64,000 bases of DNA from contig ML991854.1 in NCBI GenBank assembly GCA_010094025.1, forward strand, positions 51,523 to 115,522. The letters run 5' to 3'. The notes beneath the pieces were generated by a model. It was not told where the DNA came from. It saw only the letters and a program-made list of their open reading frames with translations, and did no database searches. Position 1 is the first letter of the stretch. Every line of letters starts with the position of its first letter. Both the position numbers and the translations under genes were made by a program. The stretch comes from Viridothelium virens (lineage: Eukaryota; Ascomycota; Dothideomycetes; Trypetheliales; Trypetheliaceae). Below, in pieces: positions 23,705 to 34,786 of this stretch.

Positions 23705-25523
23705 CAATGGCGATGGCGATGACGATAACGGGTTGTCGCACATAATATACAACATTGAAGACCCTCCGTCGACGCAGGAATATTGTCTCCTAGCCTTCAA
23801 CACGGCAACGATATTTGCAGATCCGCCCGATGTAAAACTTGCAGACTGGGAAGACCCAGTGTCATTTGCCGTTATAGAGAAAGAGTACGCTTGCAGTGAG
23901 GGAAGTGAAGAGGTTTTCAACTGCGTGAGAGGTCGCGGCTGGTTCAGCTTGTATGTCGAGTCAGAAGACAGGCAGCGATTCATGCCTGAAGCCACGAAAG
24001 CTCTTGCAGAAGTTTCTCTTATCAAAAGCTGGCTGCAGTACTGTATTGCAAACCACAAGCAATGCCATCCAAATTTACTGCGTACGATGGCACCAATCAA
24101 ACTGATCAACTGCTCAACTCGTCAAGTCGTCTCGCGAGATCATGATCAGTCATTCCTCACTCTAAGTTACGTCTGTAGCGAGGTGCCTGATCTTGGCTAC
24201 ACAGACGGACAGCTTGTTATCAATCAACCGCAGCTAATTGAAGATGCCATCACTCTCACTCTTCAGCTTGAATACTACTACCTGTGGATTGATAGATACT
24301 GCATTAATCAAGTTGATGAAGTAGAAAAAGGATCTCAGATACTTCAAATGGATCAGATATATGCAAGATCCGATCTGACGATCATCGTCGCGGATTCAGT
24401 AGAAGGAATGAGTGGTGTGTCCTCACGTAAGCCGGCTGACACCCTAGTTCTCGGCAATCAGATCTTCATTATAACACCGCCGACACCACGATACGAGATC
24501 GAAAACTCCATATGGAACCGGAGGGCATGGACTTATCAAGAGTCCGTCTTGTCTAGACGGAGACTAGTCGCACTGAGGGAACAATTTTACTTCAAGTGCA
24601 TGGGAATGGATTGCTGCGAGTCGCTTCACGGATGCTTGCAAGAGAAAACGAGAATTGATGCAACGCGCGTTGGTCATAGGTGGAGCGAATCCGAAGTTTT
24701 TATCAATCTCTCTACTCAAGACGACCCTCTAGCGCACATATATTATCATTTGGCTGAGTACTCAAAACGCCAGCTTTCTTTTCCTACAGATATCTTGCAA
24801 GCTATCGAGGGCGTTTTGGCGCAGATGCGGCAGATCTATCCTGATTTGGCTGAAGTGACAGGCTTGCCTATCGTACACCGAGTGGGTTCCCCCGCAGGGC
24901 TAAAGGAACGATTTCTCACTACATTGTGCTGGAAGACAGCTTTTCGCTGCGAGCGGCGAGAAGGATTTGCGAGCTGGTCTTGGGCTGGTTGGCATGCCGC
25001 TCTTCCGTTCATCGAGAATAGGGAGCCAGATATAGTGGAGATGCACAACCTTGACATCGGCATCGAAGATCTGTCGTCAAAAACAACTTCGCTTGAGCAA
25101 TTCTATGGCAGGCAAGCACAGAACTTTGCAAACAGGCATATTCACGGTACTCGCCTTCATATTGAAGCGCCGTATTTTGTGGTGAAATTCCTGGGCTGGT
25201 CAAATCGGGGCATAGAGAGTGTACTACCGTATGGCAAAGCCCGTATTTGGGTTGAAGGAGCTAAGATGATTCACGGTCGATTCTTCCCACCTACGCATGA
25301 CCAGAATACCAAACGCAATAACGAGGTCTGGAACGCAATTGTCCTCGGCAGAAGAAGTGCAGCCTTGGACGCCTCAAACTCCAATATGTTAGTCATGCTC
25401 ATTACAAAACGGGTCATGGAAAGATTCTTTGAAAGAATAGGCGTACTTGAGATCACTCCGCAAGAGCTTGAGCCAGACTTGACCGCGTTGCTCTCCCGCC
25501 AGGAAAATTTTACTATTATATAA
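23475..25523 (+). CDS. Heterokaryon incompatibility (HET) domain protein
   Basis: HET domains are fungus-specific, TIR-like death-effector modules. Members of this family trigger programmed cell death when incompatible nuclei meet, though most paralogues have no tested role. The frame is a single exon of 682 aa. The ATG at 23475 is chosen over an out-of-frame ATG at 23471. An N-terminal Cys-containing region (CLRCRNIDL, CQIC) is followed by 12 consecutive Asp from an 11-copy GAT repeat (23670-23702). The HET core then appears: SFLTLSYVCS near residue 227, YYYLWIDRYCINQ near 270, MDQIYARSDLTIIVA, and NSIWNRRAWTYQESVLSRR near 346. A GFASWSWAGW motif typical of the C-terminal half is near residue 495. 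No NACHT or other partner domain is fused. The frame is intact, with no sign of decay. Confidence 0.93.
23670..23702 (+). repeat. Coding (GAT)11 microsatellite
   Basis: Eleven GAT triplets, followed by GAC, encode the poly-Asp run of the HET protein. Triplet slippage would change length without breaking the frame. Confidence 0.95.
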
Positions 25524-27187
25524 TGTATTAATGTCGTTGTGAATTCATCACTTTGACGTTTACATTAGCTAATAGTAGTCTAGGATTGCATCGTATTACA
25601 TATTCGCGAAATTAATGCTTTGCTTCATCCTTTCGGTGTTATTAGCTACAGTACCGATAATCTACTCCTCACTTCAACTCCTTCCAAGTCGACTGCCCTT
25701 ATGTATCCTAATAGCGCTGGATAGCTTTAAGGTAGCTTCTGGCAGACGTTTGTCGTGATTGGAGTAACGATTGGAATGTGGCTGCTACTCATTGATAATA
25801 TACTTTTCAAGGCAATTAATTTGTCGGTGGAATTTATCGGGGTTCTGCGTAAAGTGGCTTGAAGGCAATCTTACATACATGTAGAGCTTCACAGCACGGG
25901 ATTTTTCTACAGATGACACGTGCTTTGAATGTTTACTGGCACGCTTTTCATGTGGAGATATGCTTCAGAGCCAAATCTCCGAGCTAATAACGTAATTCTT
26001 TATCCATGTAAACACGATAAATCTTTAAAAAAAAAAAGAAAAAGAAAAAGATGAGATTGTATTTATTATTGTAATGAGTCTGTAACTTGATTAATATATT
26101 TAATATAGCATGAATATAATCAAGGCGATACAGGCGTACGGCGAAGCATAATGTGGCTTCGGGTGCTGGATTTTCACATAGGTCCGTCAGACCCGTGAGA
26201 CCCGTCGGGCCGTGGGCCGTGGACGCAATCCTGCCGAGACGGGCAAGAAATGTTTGTCGCGATCAGATCACACATCCGAATGCGCACAGCTGAGAGGAAC
26301 TCCTCCGCCCGTGTGCGGCTCAGTAATGTTTGCTGAAGACTCTGTCCAACATGACTTATAAGACAAGGGTCGCGGCAGCAACGCAGCTTACCTAATACCC
26401 CTTGACAGGGAATAATGAGCTCGGTCACGCTTAAGGCAGCCGAGCGCTTCCCAACGGTGATTAGCGGTACTGCACGGGGAATAGCATAAGGAGTGCACCA
26501 GTTGGTCTTAAAATAGAAGCCACAAAGCTAGATTGGACGAGACGCCGACTATCCGTGATTATATCCCTGATTAATAACGTAATTTGAGAAGGTAAACGTG
26601 TCTTTAAAAAATCTGAGGTAGTTACAGGCCTTGTTCACGGTAAGGCTAGGAGTTGCGAGCATTACCTGGGATGTGGAGGCCACGAAACATAATAGGGACC
26701 CGGCGCAAGCATTTACGAGTTCCACAGTTTGTCTGGATATATTTCGAGTTGGGTACGGAGTACCTAGACGCGTGACAAAATACAAGGTGGGGCGGGCCCT
26801 TACCTAGCGAAGAGTAATTAGCGCGCTCATTATCAGTTCCCACACGGTCGGGGAGGGTTCACCCTTGACCATCTTGGCGCCAAGGGCGACATCTTAGCAA
26901 CACAACACTGAGGCACAGTTTGGGTGAGATCGTTAGAAATGAATTATGTAGCTCCAACATGCAAACCCACAAAAGAAAGCGAATCTCCCTTACACTGTAG
27001 CTGCTTGCAGTTGTATGCTCGGCATTCGCCCAGACATCAATGACTGATGGTGCACCAAAAAATTGAATATGAATGCTGTTTCGGAATAGCCGTGACCTTT
27101 CCCTACCTCGATCTCATTTCTTCTCCATCTCAGTCGGCATAATTGCTTTCCATCTTTTACCATCTTTGTCTCACCGAGTCAAATGAG
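25524..27187. other. Intergenic, locally AT-rich
   Basis: This 1.66-kb gap is AT-rich around 25790-26120. It includes a poly-A/AAAAAG tract at about 26027-26052, then turns GC-richer around 26170-26480. The short open frames lack family likeness. I see no LTR, inverted repeat or RNA gene. Confidence 0.5.
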
Positions 27188-28918
27188 ATGTCGCGTTTCG
27201 CACGGCTAATATTCACTGCTTGCACCTTAGTTATCACCTTGTACACGCTCAGACAGCTGAAGAGCTCCCTAGGAAACGTGTCTCTCCTTCACCAAAGTCC
27301 GTCAGACTCATGCCTTCCATTATCGTCCGAGACTCTTTACCAACCGGGTGGCAATGATCGCTTTAAATGGAGGGATGTAGCAACTCAATACCCGGTCTCA
27401 TCGCTAAGACAGTTATCAAGCAAAAAGAGGAGTCGGCTGCCGAAAGTTCAGTATCGCTTTTCGACCTCGAACGCAACAGTCGTGGAGCAGCGCAGAAATC
27501 GCCGTCAAGAAGTCAAGGACGCATTCCAAAGATGTTGGCAAGCCTATAGCGAGAAAGCCTGGCTGAAAGATGAATTCACGCCTGTATCAAATGGGTGGAA
27601 GAATAACTTTGGAGGATATGCGGCTACGCTGGTCGACAATCTTGATACTCTCTTCATTATGGATTTCGAAAAGGAGTTTGAAGAAGCTGTCGCTGCTGCT
27701 GTTGAGATCGATTTCGACCCTGCAATCTCGGCTCTAGAGGAAATCAATATCTTTGAGACGACGATACGGCATTTGGGCGGCTTCCTAGGCGCATATGAGC
27801 TTACCGAATGCAAGGACAAGAGGCTTCTCGATAAAGCAATAGAAATTGGCGACATGATATACAAATCCTTTGATACGCCGAATCGGATGCCTATTACACA
27901 TTGGAATCCTCGGAAGGCCGCTGAAGGAGAATTACAATCTGCTCCGGATGATGGCCTTCTTGCCGAGCTGGCTTCTTCGAGTATGGAACTGACACGTTTG
28001 TCGCAACTCACTGGCGATATGCGGTGGTTTGACGCTACGCAGAGGATCACCGACATGCTTGACGAACAGCAGAACCAGACTACTCTCCCCGGGATGTGGC
28101 CTGCCAAGGTTAATGCTAGAGAATCAGACGTGAGAGTAGGTAGGCGGTATAGTATTGGTGGAGAGACGGATTCTACCTATGAATATCTGGTTAAGATGAT
28201 TGCATTGCTAGGGGAAGGGGACGTCATGGAGCAGTACAAAAGGATGTACGAATTCTCGATGGACACCGCTTTTCAACATATTCTGTTTCGGCCCCTAGTC
28301 CCGGATAATGCGGATATCCTAATACCGGGATCAGTAATAGCTAACGTTCACGGCGAAAGCTCTCTCAATTCAAAAGCGGAACATCTTGCTTGCGTTTTTG
28401 GCGGTATGCTGGCACTTGGAGGGCGCCTCTTCCAGAATGATACATATCTCGAAAATGGCCATAAGGTGACTCAAGGATGTGTCTGGGCTTATAGGAATTC
28501 GCCGATGGGAATCATGGCTGACTCTGTCCAAATGATCGCATGCGACTCAGATGTAGATTGTGAATGGCATAATGAACAACCAGAGTGGTACCAATTGACC
28601 TCCGATCCATCGTACCGTCTGCGGCCAGAGGCAATTGAGAGTGTATTCTACTTGTATCGAATTACGGGCGACGAGATGTACCAGGATATCGCTTGGGAGA
28701 TGTTCCAGGCTGTCAATAAGGCTACGCGTACTGTATATGCGAACGCGATGATTTCGAATGTGATGTCGAGCCACGTCTCGCATCAGGATAGCATGGAAAG
28801 TTTTTGGATGTCGGAGACATTGAAGTATTTCTATCTAATCTTCAGTGAGCCGGAGTTTCTAAGCTTGGATACCTTCGTGTTCAATACCGAAGCTCATCCT
28901 TTCAGACGAAATCGATAG
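27188..28918 (+). CDS. Class I alpha-mannosidase, glycoside hydrolase family 47
   Basis: This is an exo-alpha-1,2-mannosidase acting on N-linked glycans in the ER/Golgi, either in trimming or, for EDEM-like members, in glycoprotein degradation. The frame is one exon of 576 aa from the ATG at 27188. The frame before it opens with a TTG, so this is the first methionine. A short N-terminus and a hydrophobic anchor (residues about 5-22) predict a type II membrane protein. GH47 blocks are present in order: NNFGGYAATLVDNLDTLFIM, IFETTIRHLGGFLGAYEL, RRYSIGGETDSTYEYLVKM, HLACVFGGMLALGGRLF, YRLRPEAIESVFYLYRITGD, and MESFWMSETLKYFYLIFSE. The terminal VFNTEAHPFRR carries the Ca2+-binding Thr by family knowledge. 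The enzyme appears intact. The neighbouring genes do not suggest a shared pathway. Confidence 0.95.
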   Translation: MSRFARLIFTACTLVITLYTLRQLKSSLGNVSLLHQSPSDSCLPLSSETLYQPGGNDRFKWRDVATQYPVSSLRQLSSKKRSRLPKVQYRFSTSNATVVEQRRNRRQEVKDAFQRCWQAYSEKAWLKDEFTPVSNGWKNNFGGYAATLVDNLDTLFIMDFEKEFEEAVAAAVEIDFDPAISALEEINIFETTIRHLGGFLGAYELTECKDKRLLDKAIEIGDMIYKSFDTPNRMPITHWNPRKAAEGELQSAPDDGLLAELASSSMELTRLSQLTGDMRWFDATQRITDMLDEQQNQTTLPGMWPAKVNARESDVRVGRRYSIGGETDSTYEYLVKMIALLGEGDVMEQYKRMYEFSMDTAFQHILFRPLVPDNADILIPGSVIANVHGESSLNSKAEHLACVFGGMLALGGRLFQNDTYLENGHKVTQGCVWAYRNSPMGIMADSVQMIACDSDVDCEWHNEQPEWYQLTSDPSYRLRPEAIESVFYLYRITGDEMYQDIAWEMFQAVNKATRTVYANAMISNVMSSHVSHQDSMESFWMSETLKYFYLIFSEPEFLSLDTFVFNTEAHPFRRNR

Positions 28919-29123
28919 ATTAATGAGAAGAGTAAACGAGTTGAAGATCTGATGTTTCATTACCATAAGGCCGCAGATACGCCTTTCTCAGGAGGCGAGC
29001 GAAAACACTGGCGGACACATCTGCGCTTAGAGAAGGTTAGAGCAATACGGACCACCCCGTCTCGTTGAGCTTTGTGTCTCGATGGACTGTCGTGATTGCG
29101 CTGGAAACATAAAGAAGGGTGAC

Positions 29124-30212
29124 TTATGCTTCACCGTCCTCGTAGATTATGCAAACAAAGAATGCCAGTGCTTTACTTGCAGCCGCCACCTCAATGCTCA
29201 CGATGACCCAAACAAATAGCTCGATGACGGTGACTGCCATGATCGATGTATATACCAATGTCCCCGCAATGTAATAAATGGCGAATGAAAGCTGAATGGC
29301 CCAATTCATGCCCTGACCCGGAACCGGTGAAGGCTCTTCGAGTGGGGCCACACTGAATGCCCTCTCCCTGACCGGATCATTGTGATGGGAAGGCACCGGT
29401 GCCCTTGATCCGATTCGTGGCCGATTTTCTCGGCCGCTCGACGTACCGTCTGGGAAACTTGAATCGCCGTGCTTCGGGTTGCAATGTGTGTGGACCGTTT
29501 CAATGTACTCAGACGATTCTAACTCAAGTTGCGGAGACCCAATTTCCGGGCTCATGGCTGCCGTTTCACTCTTGCCTAACCAGGTCATGATGATGGCTGG
29601 CACAATCGCAGCCAGATGCCATGTCAAGATAAACACCGGATACGGGCATCCTAGAGCACTTCTTTTCGAAAAGGTTTCCATCAGTGCAAGTGCCGTATAT
29701 CCGACCGCAAGCGCTGCAGCGGCTGCCGCTATGCAAAGACTCAATTTGGTGCGAGTCTGCTGGATCGCCCAGCGATACGTAGGCCCCGATGCGAACGCTT
29801 TCCTGCTCTGCCCCAGTGACTTTCGGTTAGTAGGGTTCGGGACGATGCCCATCGATCGCACGAAGACATCCACCCAGACCGGCAGTCTCCGCGACACGTC
29901 AATGAGTCGTCTTTCCGGCCATGCGATATCTTTAATGGTGAGAGGTATGAGGCCCATGATGAGTGCCACAGCGGCAAATTGTTGTTTCCGAGGCTCGTCG
30001 GCCTCGCTGAATGCGCAACCGGCCCACCACCAACAGCCATTGTTAGTCGCATTAGTAAGTTGGAAATAGGTCTTCTGAGAGACTGGTACGAAAGGACTGT
30101 AGACGACTTCAGAATAGGGTGGGCAAGACGCGAGTGTGGTAGCGAAGATATTAGCGATGAAGAGAAGTGCGACTGAACGGATGACCGGTTTCGAGCACAT
30201 GCTCGGCCACAT
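29124..30212 (-). CDS. Fungal multi-pass membrane protein of unknown function
   Basis: This is a 362-aa single-exon frame; the first ATG is at 30212, since the frame further upstream begins with TTG. An N-terminal hydrophobic stretch (SVALLFIANIFATTLASC) looks like a signal sequence or first membrane segment, followed by a Cys- and Trp-rich extracytoplasmic piece, NNGCWWWAGCAF. Further hydrophobic segments lie at about residues 78-95, 155-175, 188-208 and two near 300-345. Between them is a hydrophilic Ser/Glu/Pro loop of about 90 residues. The pattern matches a loose group of ascomycete integral membrane proteins; I know no function. The gene converges with the mannosidase gene, 205 bp apart. 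Confidence 0.7.
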   Translation of the reverse strand: MWPSMCSKPVIRSVALLFIANIFATTLASCPPYSEVVYSPFVPVSQKTYFQLTNATNNGCWWWAGCAFSEADEPRKQQFAAVALIMGLIPLTIKDIAWPERRLIDVSRRLPVWVDVFVRSMGIVPNPTNRKSLGQSRKAFASGPTYRWAIQQTRTKLSLCIAAAAAALAVGYTALALMETFSKRSALGCPYPVFILTWHLAAIVPAIIMTWLGKSETAAMSPEIGSPQLELESSEYIETVHTHCNPKHGDSSFPDGTSSGRENRPRIGSRAPVPSHHNDPVRERAFSVAPLEEPSPVPGQGMNWAIQLSFAIYYIAGTLVYTSIMAVTVIELFVWVIVSIEVAAASKALAFFVCIIYEDGEA

Positions 30213-32133
30213 TTCCTGCGAGTATGAAGGACTGATGTTCAAGATTGAGGAAAGGCATTATTATTGACATAGCCATACTACATAGTAATGAAAAATAGTC
30301 GCTTGCCTTAGAAATCAACCTACCAGCCGTTGACCACATTTCATAAGGGCTTAAAGTAGATCGGCCCCCAATTCAGATGAACAACCAATCGATACGTTGC
30401 GCCTGCGCCCCCACGTTACAGCCATGTCAGCTGGAAGGAATCATAGAATCCTTTGGTGTACTAGGAGTATGTATCAGAAGTTTTCGGTGTTGGTGCTCTG
30501 TATTCGCGGCCCCTGACGTTTAAAGCCTCGGCCTGGTTTCAGGAGCTCAGTCGCACGGCCTTCGAATTTTTCAATCTCAGGCCGTGAGCGTAATGCAGAT
30601 ACCACATCTCTGTGAAGCTTGCAGCAGATTTGTCCCTCCTTCATCTGACGCGGCGCAATAATCTTGTCGGATTGTGAGCCTCGTCCGAGCATCCAGCCAT
30701 GAGGTCCAGAAACTTCCCACAAACCAGGGGGCCCCGAGTGAGACTTTTGAGCCTGTTGAGCAGTAGTCCCTCGAGCATCGGGTATAGGTAATTTTAGATA
30801 CCATGACCGGTGTACTTCGTAAGTCGTCAACGTTGGAGACATTGCTGCCCGGGATTTCGCCTTGAATGAAGTTGAGGTACCGTGATGCTTTTGCAGGTGC
30901 TTTGCTTACCTATCTTAGTCTAGCCCCCTCAAGATCTGCCTTTCGTTCCGAGCCTTCGTACCGAGCCTTCGTTCCCAGCCCCTGCTGCCTACCTCTAGGT
31001 ACTTGAGTAATACCAGAAGTGTCACCTTTGATCGCAGATACTGGTCGGGCGTGCTTGGAAAATGTCATTCCCAAGGTAGATTTTCGCAAGGCTTATCACA
31101 AAACCAGCATTCTTGCTCCTTGTACGAAATGAGACTGTAAAATTCTTCAAAATTCCCCTCTCTTTAGCCAGATCTGCAAGGATTTGGATCTTCGCCATGG
31201 TCTGCCTGCATGCCAAGCATCCCATCGGTGAACAAAGCTAATAGCTAGAGCTCTAGCGTATCTACTGGGGCTATCCTCTTCGATCGAGTATCATCTTTGT
31301 CAATATCAACGTCTGTCGTAATGTATCCATACTCTATAAGCTATTATCTACCCTGTGGCCTGTGCCTAGAAGTCGATGCTAACGCATTGACACCGCTTGA
31401 GATGTCGATAGTAGGACAAGGCCAACCAAAGAATGCATTGCGCATTTGAGGATTACAGAGTTTCATAAGTTCGTATACATCTCGGGAGATGCTCCAGAGA
31501 CTATCAAGGCTTATCAGAATTCATGGGCTATAGCCAATCCCCCGGACAGTTCTATCTCCCTAGGTTTTGGCGGCACTCGGCGAAATTTTAGCCATATATT
31601 GGCATTGAAACTATGCTGAGTAGAATGAGACTTGGAACCAGGGAGAGAAGGCATCATTCAACAGAGCTATCCAGAGGGCACGATATTGTATTCCTATTTG
31701 ATACGTGTAGCAAGGCCCCAACAAGTTTCTGGAGCCTTGGCTGACCTTTGACCACGCGTTCTGACCACGCGTTCTGACCACGCTCTGATTCCCACTCAGG
31801 GCATGCCGCCATTTATTGTTCTCATCCGCACGTTCACACAAAATAGACTACTTCTCCTATGTTCTGAGCTTTAGCTTTGTAAAACAAAAGTGTACCTCAC
31901 AGGCCAATGGAACCAGCCAAGCGCCAATGCTGATACCAAGTCATCTCCACAATGCCAAAAAAGAGGAGCAATAAGCCATGCAAAGCAAAAAAGTTCAAGG
32001 TAACTCCATAGCCTCCCGTTATCAACCCCTCCATTCGGCCCCTCCACTCTACCCCAACCCATCCTATCTTCCAGTTACTCCACCCCAACATCCTATTTCC
32101 CAATTACTCTCCCCCACCCATCCTATCTCCAAA
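30213..32133. other. Intergenic with short tandem repeats
   Basis: In this 1.9-kb gap I find no gene. Two short tandem arrays are visible: CGAGCCTTCGTxC units at about 30942-30980 and TGACCACGCGTTC units at 31749-31783. Remaining open frames are short and without likeness. Confidence 0.5.
31749..31783. repeat. 13-bp tandem repeat, about 2.7 copies
   Basis: The unit TGACCACGCGTTC occurs twice in full and once partially (TGACCACGC), with no mismatch by eye. It lies in noncoding DNA, and each unit contains the MluI-like palindrome ACGCGT. Confidence 0.85.
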
Positions 32134-33468
32134 CTACTCCCCCCACTTCTTCGCCACCATCCCATCCGGCGGACTCGTCTCCACCGGCCCCTTCCCCACC
32201 TCCGCCCAATTCGTACTCAACGCCGTCCCATTACTCTCCTGATAGCTCTTGATCATCGCGCGTCTCGTATCCGCATCCGCACCCGAATACAGCCGCCTGA
32301 AGAACGCATTGGCGGGGTCGCCGGCATCTTCGTCGAACTCGTCGCCGGGGATGTAGTTGCTGTCGACGTCGTCGTCGTCTTCGTCGTCGTAATCGGGCTC
32401 GGAGTTGGAGGCGTCGCCATCGCCGACGCCACTGCCGTCGCGCGGCTTGTCGGAGCCGGGTTTGGCGGTTTTGGTGGATGGCTTCTTGGTGTAGGAGTCG
32501 ACGATCTTGTCCCAGTCTTTGGCGCCGGATTTGGAGGAGGTGGGGTAGGCTGGGGCGCTGAGTTGGGAGGAGGCGGGGTGGAGGATGGTGGTGGTGGAGG
32601 AAGTGGCGTCGAGGTCGCCTTCTGTATCTAAGGGCTCATTGGATTCGAGAGATTTCCATTTTAGACCTTGGTTGGTTTTCTTGAGCGCGACCTCGATCTT
32701 GGTGTTCATGACAGTGAAAGTTGATTCCGAAGCATTGACTTCGGCAAATAGAGGGTCTAGGCTGTAATCGAAAGTGGAACCAGTCGGCATGGGGAAACTG
32801 ATGGAGAGCGAGCGAGAATATATGTCGACGACGGCTTTCTCCTTGGGTACACCTTTGACGAGCAGCGTGAAATATACATTGTCGTTGTTCTGGTACCAGT
32901 CATGTTTGATCTTGTCTGCAGGTGTCTGCACACCGTCAACCTTTGGTGCAGTAACGTTGCTCTTGTTTTGGTCCGGTTGGCCTGTGCCGGAGTTGTTTCC
33001 CGATAGGCTGCTCTTAATCTCGCCCTTTTTTGATATCTCATAATCCGGAATCTCCGAAATAGTGATCTCACGCTTTGCGTCGTCTTCTGGCAAGTTCTTC
33101 AGCTTGTCCCCCACCTTCTTCTCCCAGATCCCTAACGTCTTTTCCTTTTCATCAAGCTTCCTGACTATGCTGAATGCGAACTGGGCATCCCTATATCTCT
33201 CTAGCATGAACAGTGCGATCGCTCGTCGTAGCTGGGCCTGTGCTATAAGTTCCCGCTTCGCTCTTTTTCGTGCGTATACGACTCCCTTCTCGGCATCTTG
33301 GAGAGCTGCTTGGTTATCTGGTGGAGAGGAGCGTTGGTGCGCCGTCGAACGCTTGATATAGTAATCTGGAGAGTGTGGCGATGTCTCAAGAGCCTCGGTG
33401 TATTTCTTGATAGCTTCAGGGTAATTGCCTGATTTCAAGGCTTCAGCTCCAAGGGCGGCTTTTTTCAT
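32134..33468 (-). CDS. SGT1: SGT1, Hsp90 co-chaperone (TPR-CS-SGS)
   Basis: Sgt1 bridges Hsp90 and client complexes. In yeast it is needed for SCF ubiquitin ligase and kinetochore assembly; in plants and animals it stabilises NLR receptors. The frame is one exon of 444 aa from the ATG at 33468. The TPR region (residues about 1-120) includes GAEALKSGNYPEAIKKYTEAL and AQLRRAIALFMLERYRDAQF. The CS domain (about 190-280) includes IKHDWYQNNDNVYFTLLVKG and ESTFTVMNTKIEVALKK. The SGS region has KDWDKIVDSYTKKP, and near the C-terminus FFRRLYSGADADTRRAMIKS and GTALSTNWAEVG. An Asp-rich spacer lies before the end. All three parts are intact. It is divergent from the small DUF1115 gene. Its presence beside NLR-like genes is probably chance, as Sgt1 is universal. 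Confidence 0.96.
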   Translation of the reverse strand: MKKAALGAEALKSGNYPEAIKKYTEALETSPHSPDYYIKRSTAHQRSSPPDNQAALQDAEKGVVYARKRAKRELIAQAQLRRAIALFMLERYRDAQFAFSIVRKLDEKEKTLGIWEKKVGDKLKNLPEDDAKREITISEIPDYEISKKGEIKSSLSGNNSGTGQPDQNKSNVTAPKVDGVQTPADKIKHDWYQNNDNVYFTLLVKGVPKEKAVVDIYSRSLSISFPMPTGSTFDYSLDPLFAEVNASESTFTVMNTKIEVALKKTNQGLKWKSLESNEPLDTEGDLDATSSTTTILHPASSQLSAPAYPTSSKSGAKDWDKIVDSYTKKPSTKTAKPGSDKPRDGSGVGDGDASNSEPDYDDEDDDDVDSNYIPGDEFDEDAGDPANAFFRRLYSGADADTRRAMIKSYQESNGTALSTNWAEVGKGPVETSPPDGMVAKKWGE

Positions 33469-33909
33469 GATGCCAGAACTGTCTCTGTGATAAAGGCTTT
33501 GAGGATGGATCTATGAATGAGTTGAAGGACAAGCCTCGCCAAACGCTAATTTGAGAGGTTTTCGCAGAGAGCAATTCGAGTGAAAAGTGGAGGGAGAAGC
33601 GTGGATGCGGAGTGAAGCAACCATGGTAGGTAATGTCGGAGTTTGCGGCGTTTGTCGCATGCGGAAAGCTCGGGCCAGCTTGTGCGTGAATGTCGTACTC
33701 TGCCCCGTACGAAGTTCGGAAGTACATGTACAAACATGCAAGGTATGTGACCATGCTTAATTTACGTTTCGTATTACCTGCTAAAGACTTCTCATTCACA
33801 TAGCTACTGCTCATTCGAGCCTCTCACCCCTGGCAGAGCGTCCGAACTGCAAAGCCAACGGTATGCTCAGTAATGCCTTTCTAAATGACATCTTGTTCTG
33901 AACTTCAGC
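33469..33909. promoter_or_regulatory. Divergent promoter region of SGT1 and the DUF1115 gene
   Basis: These 441 bp separate two divergent start codons. An ATG at 33733 could begin a short upstream exon of the rightward gene, since a GT donor-like AAGGTATGTG follows it and AG sites occur at about 33805 and 33909. The N-terminal end of that gene is therefore not settled. Confidence 0.4.
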
Positions 33910-34354
33910 ATGCCACCGTCTGCCCCTCTCGTATTCAATGCCTTGATCCGCACCCATCATGTCACCTCACGAAAGAAGGTCGCGGCCTTAAAAAAAGCAG
34001 CGTCAAGATATGGATGCCACGTCATGTTACGAAGCGGTGGCTCCCCGGGCATCATGTACGTAGAAGGGAGCAAAGATGGCGTGGAACAGTGGGTTGCATC
34101 TGTGCAGGTACCACTGATCACCTGCACCGGGTTGGAAAATGATGCTAGCTGATTTGGCACAGAGATTACGATACAAAGATTACCAGCTTATTGCTAGACC
34201 TGCGACTGTGCAACGTGTGCAAGAAGCAGAACACGATCTCAAAATACAGGTAGGCCTCCATGAAGTGCCCTCAGTTGGACAGTTTGGACAAAGTATGCTT
34301 GAGAAAGGCTTGTTGCCATGGTGGAGACGTGCTATGGGCTTTAGCGGTGGGTGA
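33910..34354 (+). CDS. DUF1115 / RWDD2-like C-terminal domain protein
   Basis: The model is join(33910..34107, 34163..34354), 129 aa, with a 55-bp GT-AG intron. The first exon has HHVTSRKKVAALKKAASRYG and GGSPGIMYVEGSKDGVEQWV. The second has RLRYKDYQLIARP and ends in MGFSGG. This matches the C-terminal DUF1115 domain of the RWDD2 family, whose biochemical function is unknown. Family members normally carry an N-terminal RWD domain, which is missing from this model. Either the fungal form is short or upstream exons between 33730 and 33909 are not captured. A CTTCAG acceptor-like site directly before the ATG supports the second view. Confidence 0.7.
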
Positions 34355-34786
34355 CTGCTTTGGCGAAGATAAAGTCTTGCTGCGGTTTGCTCGAACAGCC
34401 TGAATATACCTTGCGTCCACCTTGCGGGTTTGGAGACAATTGCGGGGCAGATACGAGGTTTACCTCTACAGGCCTGAGGCACTCTCCGCACTCCCTAAGG
34501 AGATTCAAGAAACATCTGTGAGCATTAGAGAAACAACAACGGATAAGTTTAAGAGAATACGTCGAAAGACGAGCGTGCCTTGGACTGCCTGGAAAATTCA
34601 GCCTTGTCGGGCTCTGCCTTGAATGAGCCATTTCTCTGGATATTATTATCGCGTTTGACCCTCTGTTTTCCGCCATTCTTCACCACCTCTGCAATCCAAC
34701 AACGGAAGTGAGTCCAAGCCAGGAGGTTGTTCTTGCAGTCTCGCCAAACGAGCGCTGGAGTGAGTTCTCCGAGTGCCACATACCAT
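34355..34786. other. Intergenic, upstream of the HeLo-like/ankyrin gene
   Basis: This stretch is the 3' UTR of the DUF1115 gene and the promoter of the next gene. The open frames on both strands are short and without likeness. Confidence 0.5.

Noticed and set aside
30942-30980. Short CGAGCCTTCGT tandem units considered as a regulatory array
   Set aside because: Only about three imperfect units in gene-free DNA; no known factor or neighbouring promoter to connect them with.
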